DNA from: Daphnia carinata
Taxonomy: Eukaryota > Arthropoda > Branchiopoda > Diplostraca > Daphniidae
DNA length: 64,000 nt
NCBI RefSeq assembly: GCF_022539665.2
Contig: NC_081331.1
Location: 3,382,501-3,446,500 of the forward strand
Reading direction: 5' to 3'
Shown piece after piece: positions 1 through 23,410 of the stretch (the stretch's first letter is position 1; every line of letters starts with the position of its first letter). The notes beneath the pieces were generated by a model. The model saw only the letters and a program-made list of their open reading frames with translations, ran no database searches and was not told the DNA's origin. The translations under genes were made by a program, and so were the position numbers.

Positions 1-1412
1 TACGGGTGTGTAATCATAACGTCGTCATCATCCTGCGGCTTCTCATTTGGTTTCAAGGAAAATGAAAATAAAATTAATTTGCTTCTTTTTACCGCTAGAG
101 TGAATAACATGTGAATAGCAGCTGTAGGCTAATCTGTTTAATGTTCGATGATGAAATTTTTGTGTGCCATGCTCCGTCCCATGTGTGAATTACTTTCCGA
201 CGTTTTATTTTGGTTGGACCGACATTGAACGAGTCAAAAAGACCTTATGTGTACAACGATGAAGACGTCACTAAACTGGCAACAGCTCCTATAAATACAT
301 CAAAGATATGCACTCTTCATCGTTAGAGAGCCGCAGAGAATCAGCCTTTAACTATTTATAAACTAGAATATAAGAACATTCTAGTTCCTCTTTCCCTCCT
401 GGTCTTGCATTAATGTGGAAAAATTCCTCCTCAGAAAGAAAACAACAAACCAGAATGAACACAATATCGAGTCATTGATCTTAATTTAGCTCCAGGCCAC
501 AGAAAAACAAAAGGAGAAAATAATATTCAAATGTGTACATGTTTCTCCTCTTCATTGTTGACGTGGTTGTTTTTGTTTGTTGTTGTATTGGCGTCCAGGA
601 AAATACAAGACACAAAACGAACGATGATGATGGTGGGCCTCGTCTCTTGTTTTTCGTTACCATTATTAGACATCAAGGGTAATGGATTGCGCGATTGGCG
701 TAATGTGTTGAATCGCGAAAGAAGAGGCTACACGAGTAACGAAGAGAAAGCCATCGAGACGGTCTCACGCACGGAGAAACAAACAAGACAAGTGCGAAAG
801 GGGGAAAATGATGATGATGACGGACAGAAACGAGGGGATAAATGTGGGCAGACGAAAATTACATCTTGGGCTATTAAACGTCAAAAGTTTTTTTTTCTTT
901 TTTCGTTATTTAAAAAAAAAAAGATACAGAGAAAGAAATGAAAGGTATTTGCAAAATTCGACACGACAAAGAGGCACTACATTTGGACGGAATAATCCGG
1001 AAAGAAGGGAAAGGAGAATTAAGGCTGATATGATACTGATAACACAAAGATTAATTATAAACGATACGTCAACCTATTCTCGTCATTTTTCTTTTCTTTT
1101 TTTTTTGGTCAACTCAAAAGAAACAAAAAAAGGATGTCAAATTATATGGCGATTTTTTCTTTGTTAATTTTGTCTGTTGTTCGAAATTAATCGCTTCCAA
1201 CTTGTTCAATGAGCTGGAAGAGCTGCCATCCGTCATCTTTTGCTTTAATGTACAGAAAAAAAAATACTTTGGGGTTTTCATTGCATCGATTTTCACGAAA
1301 GCAATAAAATACATAGGGTCTGACGGGTTTTCCATTGTCAACCACGCCCTTTAAAAAAAAAATGAAAACCAAAATTGTTGGGGTCGGCCCTATGACGATA
1401 GGAGCTGTCCAA
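1..1412. other. Non-coding flank and 3' region of the mbt gene
   Basis: No coding exon can be supported here. The stretch is AT-rich with homopolymer runs, and its open frames are lysine/phenylalanine-rich low-complexity translations. A TATAAATA box on the plus strand lies at about 291-298 with no convincing reading frame after it. The right end should hold the 3' untranslated region of the leftward kinase gene that ends at 1413. Confidence 0.5.
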
Positions 1413-4640
<3,228 letters not shown>

Positions 4641-6664
4641 TGTAGAAAAAGCGGATTATGATGAGCTGCACTAGAAAACTGCCAAAATAAAAAAGAAAAC
4701 AAAATGAATCACTTTGCTTTTCGTATGGAGGAAGATCACTTTTTCGTGTATGGGCATTAATGCACAAAACTTTTTACTGGTAGCGTTTGTACGAACTAAA
4801 CGACGGCACGTTTTATGTAGCAATGAGGGTCTTGTTTCCTCCTTCAATGTTTGTTGCTGCTACGACAACAAGCACGAAAACAAGGTAGAGGGAGCCAATG
4901 CGCAGAGAGAGAGAGAGAACGACGAACCGTGTTGAGCGACGGCAACAGCCGAATGACGTGAGGCGCATTCCCTCCCACAGGCGTCTGGTTTATGTTTCGT
5001 GCCGGAATGCGGCCGTAAAAAAAAAGGCAAAAGGAAGACGACGCGCACACACACACACATACACACACACTACCAACCCAGTTTTAGGGTTGCTAGTTAA
5101 CCTAAAATAACTCTATTATGCTCCTATCAAAACCTACTCTTTTATAATGTGGTACAGATTTTGATCCAAATGCAACAAAAGTCTACAAATTTTCATTTTG
5201 TAATACTATGATCAATTATAGGAATAAGTTTAAATTCTAAATGGAAATCAGATTGTGGAATTAAACTGTTGGCTGTAACGAAATGGGTCAACAATGACAC
5301 ATTTGACATTAGGGAGTACTTCCGTTTGCTTTCAATACTGATATTTCAGTACATCATGTAGTTAACTTGGACGAATGAAGCACATCAGGTCACAAAGGTA
5401 ATGACATTAGGAATACTTGCACCTAACAAGATTGTAGAGGGATTCAGTCCTGAGCTCCGAAATGGGGGAGTATTTGGGAAGCCACACAATGTTGATTTGC
5501 TGCTATTCCCTTGTAAGATCACTATGGTAACATCCATGTAATGACAAAACACGCACTGTCCACGTATCACGTTGAAGTTTTTTTAACGATCAAGTGATGG
5601 TGAGAATCAATGAAGTTCACATGGGAAAACAAAAGGCGTAGCATACAAAACGTCATTCGGCCGTTGAAAACACCAAGCCACCCCCTTTCACCTGTTAACC
5701 GTTTAAATAGCACAACGAAAATACATTGAAAAACTCACCTAAGGAATGAAAACACGAAACTGGAATACAAAAGCACCACCGAGTGAGCACTTAGAACTGA
5801 AACATCGAAGAAACAAAAGGAAATAAAAGAAAAAAAAGGCTCCGGAAGATTGTTTATAGATCTTATATGGCCGCCATCTTATTTTGCTGTAAGGTGTTTC
5901 CCCCTTCCCCTCCCCACAAACAGGTGAAGGCTAACTAGTACCATTGTTTTCGCCTACCATCAAACGATTTAGTAAATCATACGAAAACTTCTACAACTAA
6001 GAATATATAATTTTTAACGGAAATTTTTTCTTTTAGAAGGGTTAATTATTTATCGTTATTTTTTTGTTTTATTTTCATAAATTCATTTTTGCCAAAAAAA
6101 AATATTCGTTTTGGGTCGTTGTTAAACAGAAATCAGGCATCGGTATTTTCTTATTGCATTGTATTTTGGATAAATGAATTCACAACTATGAATATATGAG
6201 ATTCTAGCAAAGACAGTGGGTGAAACAAAAATTATGGGTGACAAATGAGCTTTGAAATTCAAGGAATGAACGACTTAAAAAGAAAAAAATGTAGGATTGA
6301 TCGACAAATTAGCTCGTAGCGGATAACGCCATCTAACGAGTAAAAGAATAATAGCAGTCCCATAATAAGGCATAGTTTGTTGGCACACCCAAAATAGATT
6401 TGGCTAAATAAAAATAAAAGATAAAAATACAAATTAGGGATAAGAATACAAGGAAAGGTACCAACAATTGTAAAATAGGAAAAAGTAACATCTACGTATT
6501 TTTATTTTAATGGACATCATCCTTTCGAAAAGTAAAAAAGAATGTACTCAAATGATAAGTATGGCGACGATGGGGGCATGGAAGCGCATGTTCAAGCAAC
6601 AGCAGGTTCACATTATGTATGGAATGTGATGACGGAGAATTTAATGAGTTGAACGCCACAGGTC
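4641..6664. other. mbt 5' region and intergenic DNA before norpA
   Basis: No coding exon was recognised. It should contain the mbt leader and promoter, transcribed leftward. A GA-rich run lies at about 4904-4919 and a CA microsatellite at about 5045-5070. The right part (about 6400-6664) is the likely 3' untranslated region of norpA; TTTATT at 6501-6506 reads AATAAA on the minus strand and could be its polyadenylation signal. Confidence 0.5.
5045..5070. repeat. CA microsatellite
   Basis: Alternating CA run with one T interruption in the mbt upstream region. Confidence 0.85.
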
Positions 6665-14778
<8,114 letters not shown>

Positions 14779-15535
14779 TTTTGCACTTTATACTTATCCG
14801 CATAAAAAAAAAAAAAATGTCTAAAATAAAAAAAAAAAATTGAGTTTGAAATGACGGACGCTCCAATTGGAAAAATCAAGGGACTAAACTTGTAAACGAT
14901 TTCACAAAGGTCCTCATGGAAAAATTTCTATGAATATCGGAAAATTGGACACGTCTCTCCGGCTTGGAGATGGTGGCGGGCGGTACGCTACTGAGCTTGA
15001 ACAAGACCGAAACCCATCACATAACACCGTGCGAGAAAACGAGAGAGGAAGCTCTCTTCCACGTTGCCTGGTTGCTGCGTGCGCGTCGACGACAAAAAGT
15101 TCAACAAAAGGGAAGAACAGAAAAGGAAACGAAGTGTGGCGCACGGGCTTCGATCCAGCTGGAAAACACCAACAAAGAAAAAGGGAATGTATGTACGTAT
15201 GCGTGTGCCCGCGTGATGTAAAAAGGCAAAGGGCAGGAAAGTGTGTCAATGAGTTCGACTTTGGACGGCATAATCTATTGCGTGGCTTCCCTAATAAAGC
15301 CAATTTTGCCGTTTTCGGACGAAGTAACGCAAACGTTGGACACTCCAAACGCACAACAAATCAAGCTCCCCGAAATCAAACATTACGGAATCGATCCTTT
15401 TTGTAAGGAACACAGACTCTTCTCCGGATCAATAACATCAAACGAGATCGACACGCAGCCCGCCCGAGTCCCGAGAAGGATCGATGGTACTATAAAGGAA
15501 GATTGTTCTGTTCGCGTCGTCATTCGCAGCCAGAA
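14779..15535. other. norpA upstream region
   Basis: No recognisable coding exon. Leftward transcription of norpA must start here. No TATA box was found on the minus strand at a suitable distance from the start codon. The right end carries a TATA/Inr pair facing the other way. Confidence 0.4.
15491..15522 (+). promoter_or_regulatory. TATA box plus initiator, rightward
   Basis: TATAAA at 15491-15496, and a TCATT initiator-like site whose A is at 15522, 31 bases after the first T of the TATA box. This spacing is standard for a focused RNA polymerase II promoter. An ATG follows at 15536. Confidence 0.45.
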
Positions 15536-15954
15536 ATGGAGCAAGTGTCCACATTTTGGAGGTAAAAATGTACCGTCAAAGTGGCTCGGCTAATATCTGT
15601 CCAGTTTGCACGGATGGATACGAAAACGCGAGCCTCCAGCTACACTTTTCTCTTTTCGTTAAGTGGTTTACGAGAATTAGTACGCTTGTTACGTTGTTTA
15701 TCTTCACGTTTTCTGACACATGCCATTTGCACGATATCGATCAATAAACAAGGTTAACATTACTCTTGGGCTCTCAAAAGCCACCGGTCTATTCGTTTCA
15801 GGTTTTCGTGCAACTGCCATTGCTACGCACCCTCAATGTTCTAAATGGCATGCAAGTGTTTCGGTTTCATTTTTCAAAGGTCAGACGCCGGTTGCACGAT
15901 GCTCCGCTTTTTTTCCCGATGGAGCTACAATTTTATCAAGTTCTTTTAGCTTAA
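15536..15954 (+). CDS. Candidate two-exon small protein, unrecognised
   Basis: Exon 1 at 15536-15561 (MEQVSTFW) ends AG/gtaaaa. Exon 2 at 15753-15954 follows an acceptor aacaag and keeps the frame open to a TAA, giving about 75 residues. The only support is the well-spaced TATA/Inr pair just upstream and the matching splice phase; the acceptor has a poor pyrimidine tract. The protein has no recognised motif and moderate hydrophobicity. It could be a chance reading frame in the norpA promoter region, or the first part of a larger gene. Confidence 0.2.
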
Positions 15955-16475
15955 TAAGGTCAAGCGATTATCGGAACGGGTATATCCGATATGCTTCTGT
16001 TTTCTTCAATCATGATTCTTCTCCACTTCCATGCTCATTATCAGAGATCTAACTACGTCTAAGATGGCCTTTTAGCGCCAGATGTGTAGGCTAACGCGTT
16101 CGAAACGATGACTTATAATATTATGTTTTAAAGATAAACCATCGTATGGTATTCGGAATCGATTTCTAATTGAATTAACGCAGGTAGCATAAACTGTTGA
16201 GAAGCATGCAATTCGAGTTTCAAACGAGTTTGGATAAAGGAAGAAAAAAAGAAACAGTGACCAGACTTTAATCTTGTTTGGCAGCCGTACAAAGTGAACA
16301 GGGAAGTAGCCTACTAGCTACTCTTGCACATGGAAATCCTCTATACGGGTTTCTTACGACACGGGACGACATACCATTTCCCTTAACCCTCAAAATTTAT
16401 TTCTTCCCGATTATTTGGCCTCAAAAGAAAGTTTCAGAATGTTAGAAAATTGATCTTTTCAAGTTATTCAATTTC

Positions 16476-18373
16476 TTATGCTATCTGGGAAATGGAGACA
16501 GAAAGACGTACATAGGAGATGAGATGTTGCGAGGTTGATGGTGAATCATTGTGGAAAGATTCGCCGGAACGGCTATCCATATCAACCAAAAACCGCGGCG
16601 AACTTTGCCATGTAACAGACGACACCTTTTTGCTTAATCTGACAGGTGAAAGTAAGATCCAACCAAGAAAGCCCCAGTGTTAATGTGAGAAATGAAGAAA
16701 GTTCAATGGGTTAGTCAAGGAAAATTAGATCTTAAAAATTACTTACTGAGAATCAAAAAGCCGTTTGGCTACTCTGTTGAAATTTCCCTTGGTCCCATCT
16801 TTGTCAGCTGAAAAGATGTCCTCGCTTGGTGTGGCTAAGATGTGCCATTCTTCGCCAGCTAAATCAGCTTTCCACGTGGCTGGAAGCACTTCTTCTGCTT
16901 TCACAACAATAATGACAGGAATGTGCTTTGTAAGAAGTTAATGCAAAAAGAAATAACCTGTTCCAAGAAGGATTTTATCATCCTCAGTGAGAAAAGTTAT
17001 TTGAACTCCAGAAATGTGAAGTTTAGGGGATGTAGCATAATTGGCTTTTGTGGTGTTAATAATTGAAATTCCTCCCTTGTTCCCCAAAACCTAAAGTTTA
17101 ATAAGAATTGAATTAAGGTTTAAGTTATTTGGAATATTGATACGAATAGATGAAAACTAGAAGTTCAGAATTACCCGAACAAAATCAAAGTGGCTTTCTA
17201 TAATACGTCAAGTTACGGGCGGGAATTTATGTGAATGTGCTTTTGTTTTCATACCTCAGCATATTCTTGTTCAGAGCCCACACGGTAGATGGCTATAGCC
17301 ATTTCTCGATCAATTCCCAGGCCAAACGAATCAACAGCCCCGCGGGTATCCAAAAGAAGTCGAATGGTCCTTTCAGGCGAGAAGTTACATTTGAGTCAAA
17401 GGTATTTTAACTTTCTAGAACTACATTGATCGACAAACCTGCCATGCAGTGAATGTTCATTAAAATGTGGCTCAATTAACCAAGAACGCAAGAAACCGAG
17501 GCCACTAGTCAGGTAAGAGCAGCCGGCAAAGCGTCTATTTGCTCCTCGACGACCAGGTGCTGGTTCGGTGTGAACTTTTGTGCCATGACTGCATAGAAAA
17601 AATAAGGAGATATTTGGTGTCATTTGTATACACTGTCTTATATTGTGTCATCTTTTACACAAGCGCTTCGTAACTATGTCCGGAAATGGGCAAAGGCGTG
17701 CCAGACAAGGCGGCCGCACCGGCTCCGCTGCCACTGATGACTCCACGTCGGAATTTCTCCCTCATTGCAGCCAACACAATAGTATCTAAAAAAAACGGGT
17801 AACGCAACATTTTATAAAAAAGAGTAGATGCAAAAGTTGTTTAGCTGGACACACCGGTTCCGTCGGCATTCCGTAGTACTCGGATCAAACGATGGACATC
17901 TCCGTCGTCAATAAAAATGGCCGACTGTTTCATGATCATGGCGGCTACAGTTTCATTGTTGGCACTGTCTTCTAACGACCCACTAACCGGGATCCATGTG
18001 ACTTGACGGGCTCCATGATTCATCAAAATGGTCTGAAAAAGGAAATAGGTAGATTGGTTTTATTGACATCATGAATTTTAATAGTACCTTTAACTCTTTG
18101 GAAGCTTCTTCTGGATCATCCCTTGCGGCAGTGATGACGCCAATTTTAGCTTGGCCTCTGCCACCCTAGAAACATATATATGATTGCAAACGTTATGAAC
18201 TTACCCTATGAATTGTAAATGAAAATTTTGATAATTAAACTCGCAGCAAATAAGATGAGACGATTCCAGAAGAAATACGAATCAGCCGTTAGTCCACCTC
18301 CAGCCAGAAACAGGTGTTGGGCATCGACCGATGCTAATAAAAGGAACAAAGCCAAGAAACCTCTGATCCACAT
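16476..18373 (-). CDS. Secreted cyanophycinase-like protein, peptidase S51 fold
   Basis: Nine exons: 18373-18245, 18165-18088, 18032-17855, 17785-17659, 17588-17439, 17369-17255, 17090-16958, 16897-16747 and 16638-16476, about 407 residues. The first 18 residues (MWIRGFLALFLLLASVDA) are a signal peptide. Then come HLFLAGGGL, GQAKIGVITAA, IFIDDGDVHRL, RRGVISGSGAGAAAL and DSFGLGIDREMA, in the order seen in cyanophycinase and dipeptidase E relatives. In active members the elbow reads G-x-S-A-G-A. Here, aligned on AGA, the serine position is glycine and a serine sits one residue earlier. GGDQ is also changed to DGDV. The protein may be catalytically altered or inactive. Intron 1 seems to use a GC donor. 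Family assignment is good; substrate unknown. Confidence 0.85.
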
Positions 18374-18677
18374 TTCCGATTACTTTCTCGACTACTTGGC
18401 AAACTACCAGTTCGTCAACAATTTCTATGGCAAATGAAAGATGTGCATCGTTGCTTAGGTCCAACGAACTCTGGAACGAATCGTTGTTATCTTATCTCAA
18501 ACAAATGCCGGTCGTGTATATTTTTAAGTTCTCTGCTTTATCACAGAATACGCTGTGATCTCTTTAAGATATTTTATCAGTTCAACAACCATTTGTGTAT
18601 TTGTTCAACCTGTAAAAATGGACAGAATCTTCGAGAAAAGACTGTCAACAATCAAATCTTTGTGCGTGTACGACAAG
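18374..18677. other. Spacer between the S51 gene and the coiled-coil gene
   Basis: About 300 AT-rich bases without a recognised exon. They hold the promoter of the S51 gene and the 3' end of the next leftward gene. Confidence 0.4.
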
Positions 18678-19026
18678 TTACTCCGAGTCCAGTTCGTCCG
18701 TAGTGCTGGACTGCCGAATTTCTCCAATACTTCCGGTAGCTGACTGGAAACTGGCCGTCGAATTGGATCTTGAAGTCTGTTGTTGTGGAATAAGGACCTC
18801 GCCATACGAGCTGCCATCTATCAACGACGACGTGAACTCTATTTTTTTTTTCAAAAAAAGAAGGAAATTGTCATACAAAAGTTAAGGTCTCCATGCAAGG
18901 CAAAGTCGTATGAAATTTTAAAAGAGGAAAAAGCAAAGTTTTGCTTTACGAAAGTTGGGTAAAACATCCAGAGGGATTTGCCCTTCACTAAGCGTCTCTT
19001 CAGCAGATCGGTTTATCTATGCAGTA

Positions 19027-19061
<35 letters not shown>

Positions 19062-21440
19062 CATTAATAATATTCTCTATGCTTAACAGATCATCAATTA
19101 TATACGATCTTTCTAGACTCGGCGCCTGTTTTTTGAACGATGATTTGGCCACGACTTGCGACATGGTTTGGCGCTTCGCCCTCTGACAGCCTACTCACGG
19201 TGTCCTGTAATCGAATTTGAAAAGTTACAATTAATCATTTGATAAAAGTAGGCGAATACAAAAGAAAGACGAGGAACAAAAGTTTTTAGATGGTGATTGT
19301 GGGCATGCACTACGCTCCAATTAGATCAATAAATAAATACACTAGAGGAAGATGCGTTGGCGAAGCTGGATGATATTCCAGTTGCGTCTGAAGAAGACGA
19401 GTCCGCCATCGTGCTGACCGACGTTTCGTGAGCGGCAACATCGACTTGTCTGATTAAGGATTCGAGACAGGAAGAAGGCGGTGTAGGAGGGAAGCGTTGT
19501 CTCCAGAGATTCAAATCCAGCGCTGGAGACGGTACTGGAACAATATTGATGCAACTTGCTCTCGGAGGAGTCAACGGCTCTTCAACTTCTTCTTCTTTTA
19601 TGTCTTCTTCACTTGAAACTTGTATTATCTCTTCTGTATCCGATTCCGGTGAAATTGGAAGATCCGGACCCACTGCTCGATCTGTTTGATGCCATCGTTC
19701 CATTATGGTTGAAGAATCCTGATTATGGCAAGTATGAGGGAAAATGAAAAAGTTAATAATTAAATTTGGTTGGATCTTTTTTCTTTCCTCATTTTATTTT
19801 GCATATTGTCTAACACACCTTGACGTTGCGGATGGCCGTCTGCGTGCAGCTATCGATCGTTAGTCGAAACTCGTCGTCGCCGTTGTTGTCACGATGCTAT
19901 GCATAAACCATAGGAACACATTAGCTCGTTGAAACTTTGAAGAGCAGAACACACGCAGACACAAGAACTACATATATGATACCGTTTCTATCTATACAGA
20001 AAAGTCTATATCCACGTCAACGAATCTGTTATTCATCACCCGGGACGATGGCGAAAAGTTTGTGTACAACATAAAAAGAAAATATACGTACAACATGGCT
20101 GGATTTGATTTGACATTGCCTGGGAGACGTTAGTTGTCCAATCGAATCGACAGCCAGATCAAGTTGAGTGGCCAGGAGGTCGGAGAAGATGCGAGCCACA
20201 TCATCCGGTTCCAAGGTTGGCTGTTGGTTGTCTACGGCCGTGTTTGGTTGCTCAACCAGCGGTTCAGCAGAAACCGGAACGATCGATGGGCTTTGGACGC
20301 TGATGACGTGATTTACAGGAAGATCTGGCTTTTGCGTGGCAATGGTGACGGACGGAAGCTTCTGAACGCTTAACCGGCTCAACTTGTCTTCCTGGTTAGT
20401 AACACTTTCATGCCGGAGTTGATAGAATCCGACGCGAGGAGATTGGACATTTTTTTCCTCCTCATCAAGCAGTTTCTTCCGCCTTTCCAAAGTCTTTCTA
20501 ACTGCTTCCAGCAAATCGCGTCGCGTTGGATCGCCCGGTGGCGGTAGACTCGAGTGAAGAGGCTCTTCTTTTGGCTTTGCCCAAGATTTAGTTTGCGGTA
20601 TTAAATCGGGAAAATGTGCGTGACGTGGAGATTGTCCAGGATCGCTAGACTCCAACATGGCCGTTCCTAATCTTCCTATAGTTTCCTTTATGAAAATATT
20701 TTTTTATTAGGTATTTCTACTTTGATGTGTGGCTATAATCAAATGCGGTAAAAATAAAAAGGACTAACTTGAATATCTCGATCGATCGAGTCCATATTGC
20801 GCTGGATCATGCATCGAACCTGAGCCCATTGACGATCTCTGCAAAATTCATTCGATACATTCAGGTCAAGAAATTTGGCATCGTTTTGAATAATTAAAAA
20901 AGATCTTGGCAAAGGATCATGTGAACGGCAAATTGTACTTGTCATCAGAGAAGTTAATCAGTTTCGTATATTGTTCGAAATGAGAAACCAAATGTCCTGA
21001 ATGGCCGACATTAAATACCTCATTACTCTGGAGAGGTGAGGAACAATCGATTGGCCGAAAACTTCTTCTTCATCCGCTTGTCGAGATTCTAATTCTTGGC
21101 GACGTTCCTGCAATCGTCTGAGTTGCTCCTTCATTTCGGTTATCATTCGACTATCCTGGCGGCGATTCATGTCTTGGTAAAAAAAATAAAAGAAAAATAC
21201 GTGAAATGGCTTTGAAAATTGGCGTGAGTCCTTCAATCACGCGATCATCAACAACAACTTTTAAAAGTTTATCACGCAACTTTTCCAAGTTTACGTAAGA
21301 TAAAAACAACACAGAAAAAGGAAATTCGTTTGTCAAACATGCGACATAATCTAGTCCTTATCTTTCACCAAAGTTTCATCATCGGATAGCCAACGTGTAA
21401 ATGATATTGTCCGTTGTGGACGGTCAATGTCCCAAGTAGA
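18678..21440 (-). CDS. Unrecognised coiled-coil / acidic low-complexity protein, 5' end unresolved
   Basis: Exons with consistent phases: about 21440-21369, 21279-21201, 21172-21019, 20838-20769, 20685-20092, 19896-19819, 19718-19343 and 18838-18678. Together they give at least about 520 residues ending at a TAA. An N-terminal helical part (LRDKLLKVVVDDRVIEGLTP) leads into a charged coiled coil (MITEMKEQLRRLQERRQELE). A long Ser/Pro-rich, probably disordered middle follows, then an acidic stretch (SSEEDIKEEEVEEPLTPP) and a Ser/Thr-rich tail. No start codon or acceptor could be found for the most upstream exon, which reads WDIDRPQRTISFTRWLSDDE. I do not recognise the family. The joining of the last exon is the only one that keeps the frame open. 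Confidence 0.6.
19028..19058. repeat. Poly(A) homopolymer, about 30 bases
   Basis: An uninterrupted A run in the intron before the last exon of the coiled-coil gene; its length is likely unreliable in assembly. Confidence 0.8.
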
Positions 21441-22740
21441 TAAGATTTAAAAAAATAAAAATACACGCAATAAAAAAAATAAAAAAAAAAATACGAAAAT
21501 GCAAATTAGAAATCTAAATGGAAAAACATTGATTGTCAATACATTAGCGTCCTTGACCTGGAATTTCGTGAAAAGAGTTTCCATCAGTCGAACAGGAAGT
21601 ATCGAGAAGAGGGACAAAGGTTGACGTCATCAGATTATAACAGATATATCAAATTGTTTTGATGATCAATACTTAAGCTCTATTTGCTCGGGAAATACGA
21701 TAATGCCACGATCAATAAACTCGGTCATCTCTCATCACAGATGCGTATTTTCCAATTCCATGTTTTGATCATTTACGGGCGGCGAACGTGAAAATTTGAT
21801 CGTGTCATCAGACGCTTCCGCATCCAGTAGCCAATGAATAATCAATTGCCAAAAGTCGAATCCAGCAAATAATACAAGACTGCAGAGTGCATCCCCTCTT
21901 CCCACACACACCGGGAGAAAAAAAAAATCAATGAAACGAAACGGCGGAGCTTATAAATGGATGATAGGACCCATGCGCACGTCACCGTATCGATCGCCAG
22001 TGCGGAATCGATGACCACGCTCTCTACCAGCCAATTTCATCTACGGCCACGAAAAAAAAAGACATTTTATATTTTTTTATTACGTGACCTGCCTTTTTTT
22101 TTTCGAGTCTACGTGTTGCTTTTACCCAATCGCGTCTTTAGGGGGTTGTTGAGGGGCTTTTTTTCTTCTCCGTCTTCCAATTATATCCACAAGAGAGTGT
22201 ACAGTATAGATGATCATCATGCCCGACACGTCTAGGAATGACACGCGCTCTTCCCTCAACCGCTACGGCTGTATGCCGTGCGAGTAGAATATAACAACGT
22301 TTTCACGGCTTGCCTCGGCATCGAACGTGACTCTCTATGAGGAAAAAAAGGACATTTTTTGGGGGGAGGTTCGTGATGTCCAAGTCACGTCTTCGTGGAC
22401 TTAATTGAACTTTCAATCTCCCCTCCAACACCCTAAGGAAAAAGGGTAAGAAAAAAATTAAATACCGTGACGAATTGATATGTTTTTCTTTTTTGTAATT
22501 CTGGTATATCTGGTATTTTTGTTACGCGAGTAATAGTACTAATAGTTAATGGTAGTAGTAGCAGTGGTAGTAATAGTAGTAAAGAAAAATCGTCTTCTTA
22601 CGACCTGACAAAAATTGGGGAAAATAGTGGAACCATCAAGAGTCAACATAAAGAACAAACAATCAAACAAGAAAAAATTTTTTTTGTCAACACGCAAAAA
22701 AATGTGGCTCGCAAAAAAAGATGGGACAACTTGGGTTAAA

Positions 22741-22796
<56 letters not shown>

Positions 22797-23410
22797 AAAA
22801 AAAAAAAGAGACATTGCGTCTTTTGGCGCATCATAATTTTGTTTTCCTCCTTTTTTTGTTTGTTTTTAAAGTTTTTTTTTCTCTCTCTCTCCAAATATCC
22901 AGACACGGAATTAAAGAAAAATGCCATACACAGCCATGTTTGCGTGTGTGCGTATGACGATTATCTACACACGAATAAGACAAAATGAATCATCCAGGAA
23001 GATCTCAAAACCAAACAAAAACGATTTGAAAAAAAAAGAAAAAAAAAATATGGGAGCAAAATAGTTGAGCGTTTCGTGTCTGTCTAATGACCGTTGCACT
23101 GATTATTCAAAGAGTGGACAAAAAAAAATTATTTCAACAATATCGAGGGATTTCTCCTCGTATGCTTTGTGTGTGTGTGTATGTGTGTGGAGAAACACGC
23201 CCGGCATGATCCACGCGGGAATCGAGACAAAAAAAAACGACCGCAAAAATGCTGGGCCACAAAAAAGATCGTAATAGAAAACAAACTCCGATCTCAAAAA
23301 AGGAATACGGAGGAACCAGAAAAAGAGAGCTCAACATGTAGATTGTGTGTGTGTGTTTATATGAGAAGGGCTTCTTCTATCCCTCTCGAAAAACGAATTG
23401 AATTTATTTT
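21441..23410. other. Non-coding region between the coiled-coil gene and the IRF2BP gene
   Basis: No coding exon supported. It contains a TGACGTCA site at 21622-21629, a plus-strand TATAAA at about 21952 with no good frame behind it, long A/T homopolymers, a TC run near 22880 and a GT microsatellite at about 23168-23185. The right end is 3' untranslated sequence of the leftward IRF2BP gene. Confidence 0.5.
22742..22793. repeat. Poly(A) homopolymer, about 52 bases
   Basis: One of the longest possible simple runs, followed after TTT by a second A run. It could be the tail of a retroposed sequence, but no recognisable retrotransposon body adjoins it. Confidence 0.85.

Noticed and set aside
531..1167. 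Open frames of 119-136 codons on the plus strand
   Set aside because: Low-complexity Lys/Phe/Arg translations of A/T runs without splice context or domains.
19080..19207. Possible exon (DTVSRLSEGEAPNHVASRGQ) of the coiled-coil gene
   Set aside because: Protein-like with a good acceptor, but its phase does not fit the preceding donor; skipping it gives an open frame. It could be an alternative last exon.
22539..22927. Poly-Phe and poly-Lys open frames
   Set aside because: Translations of a long A homopolymer.
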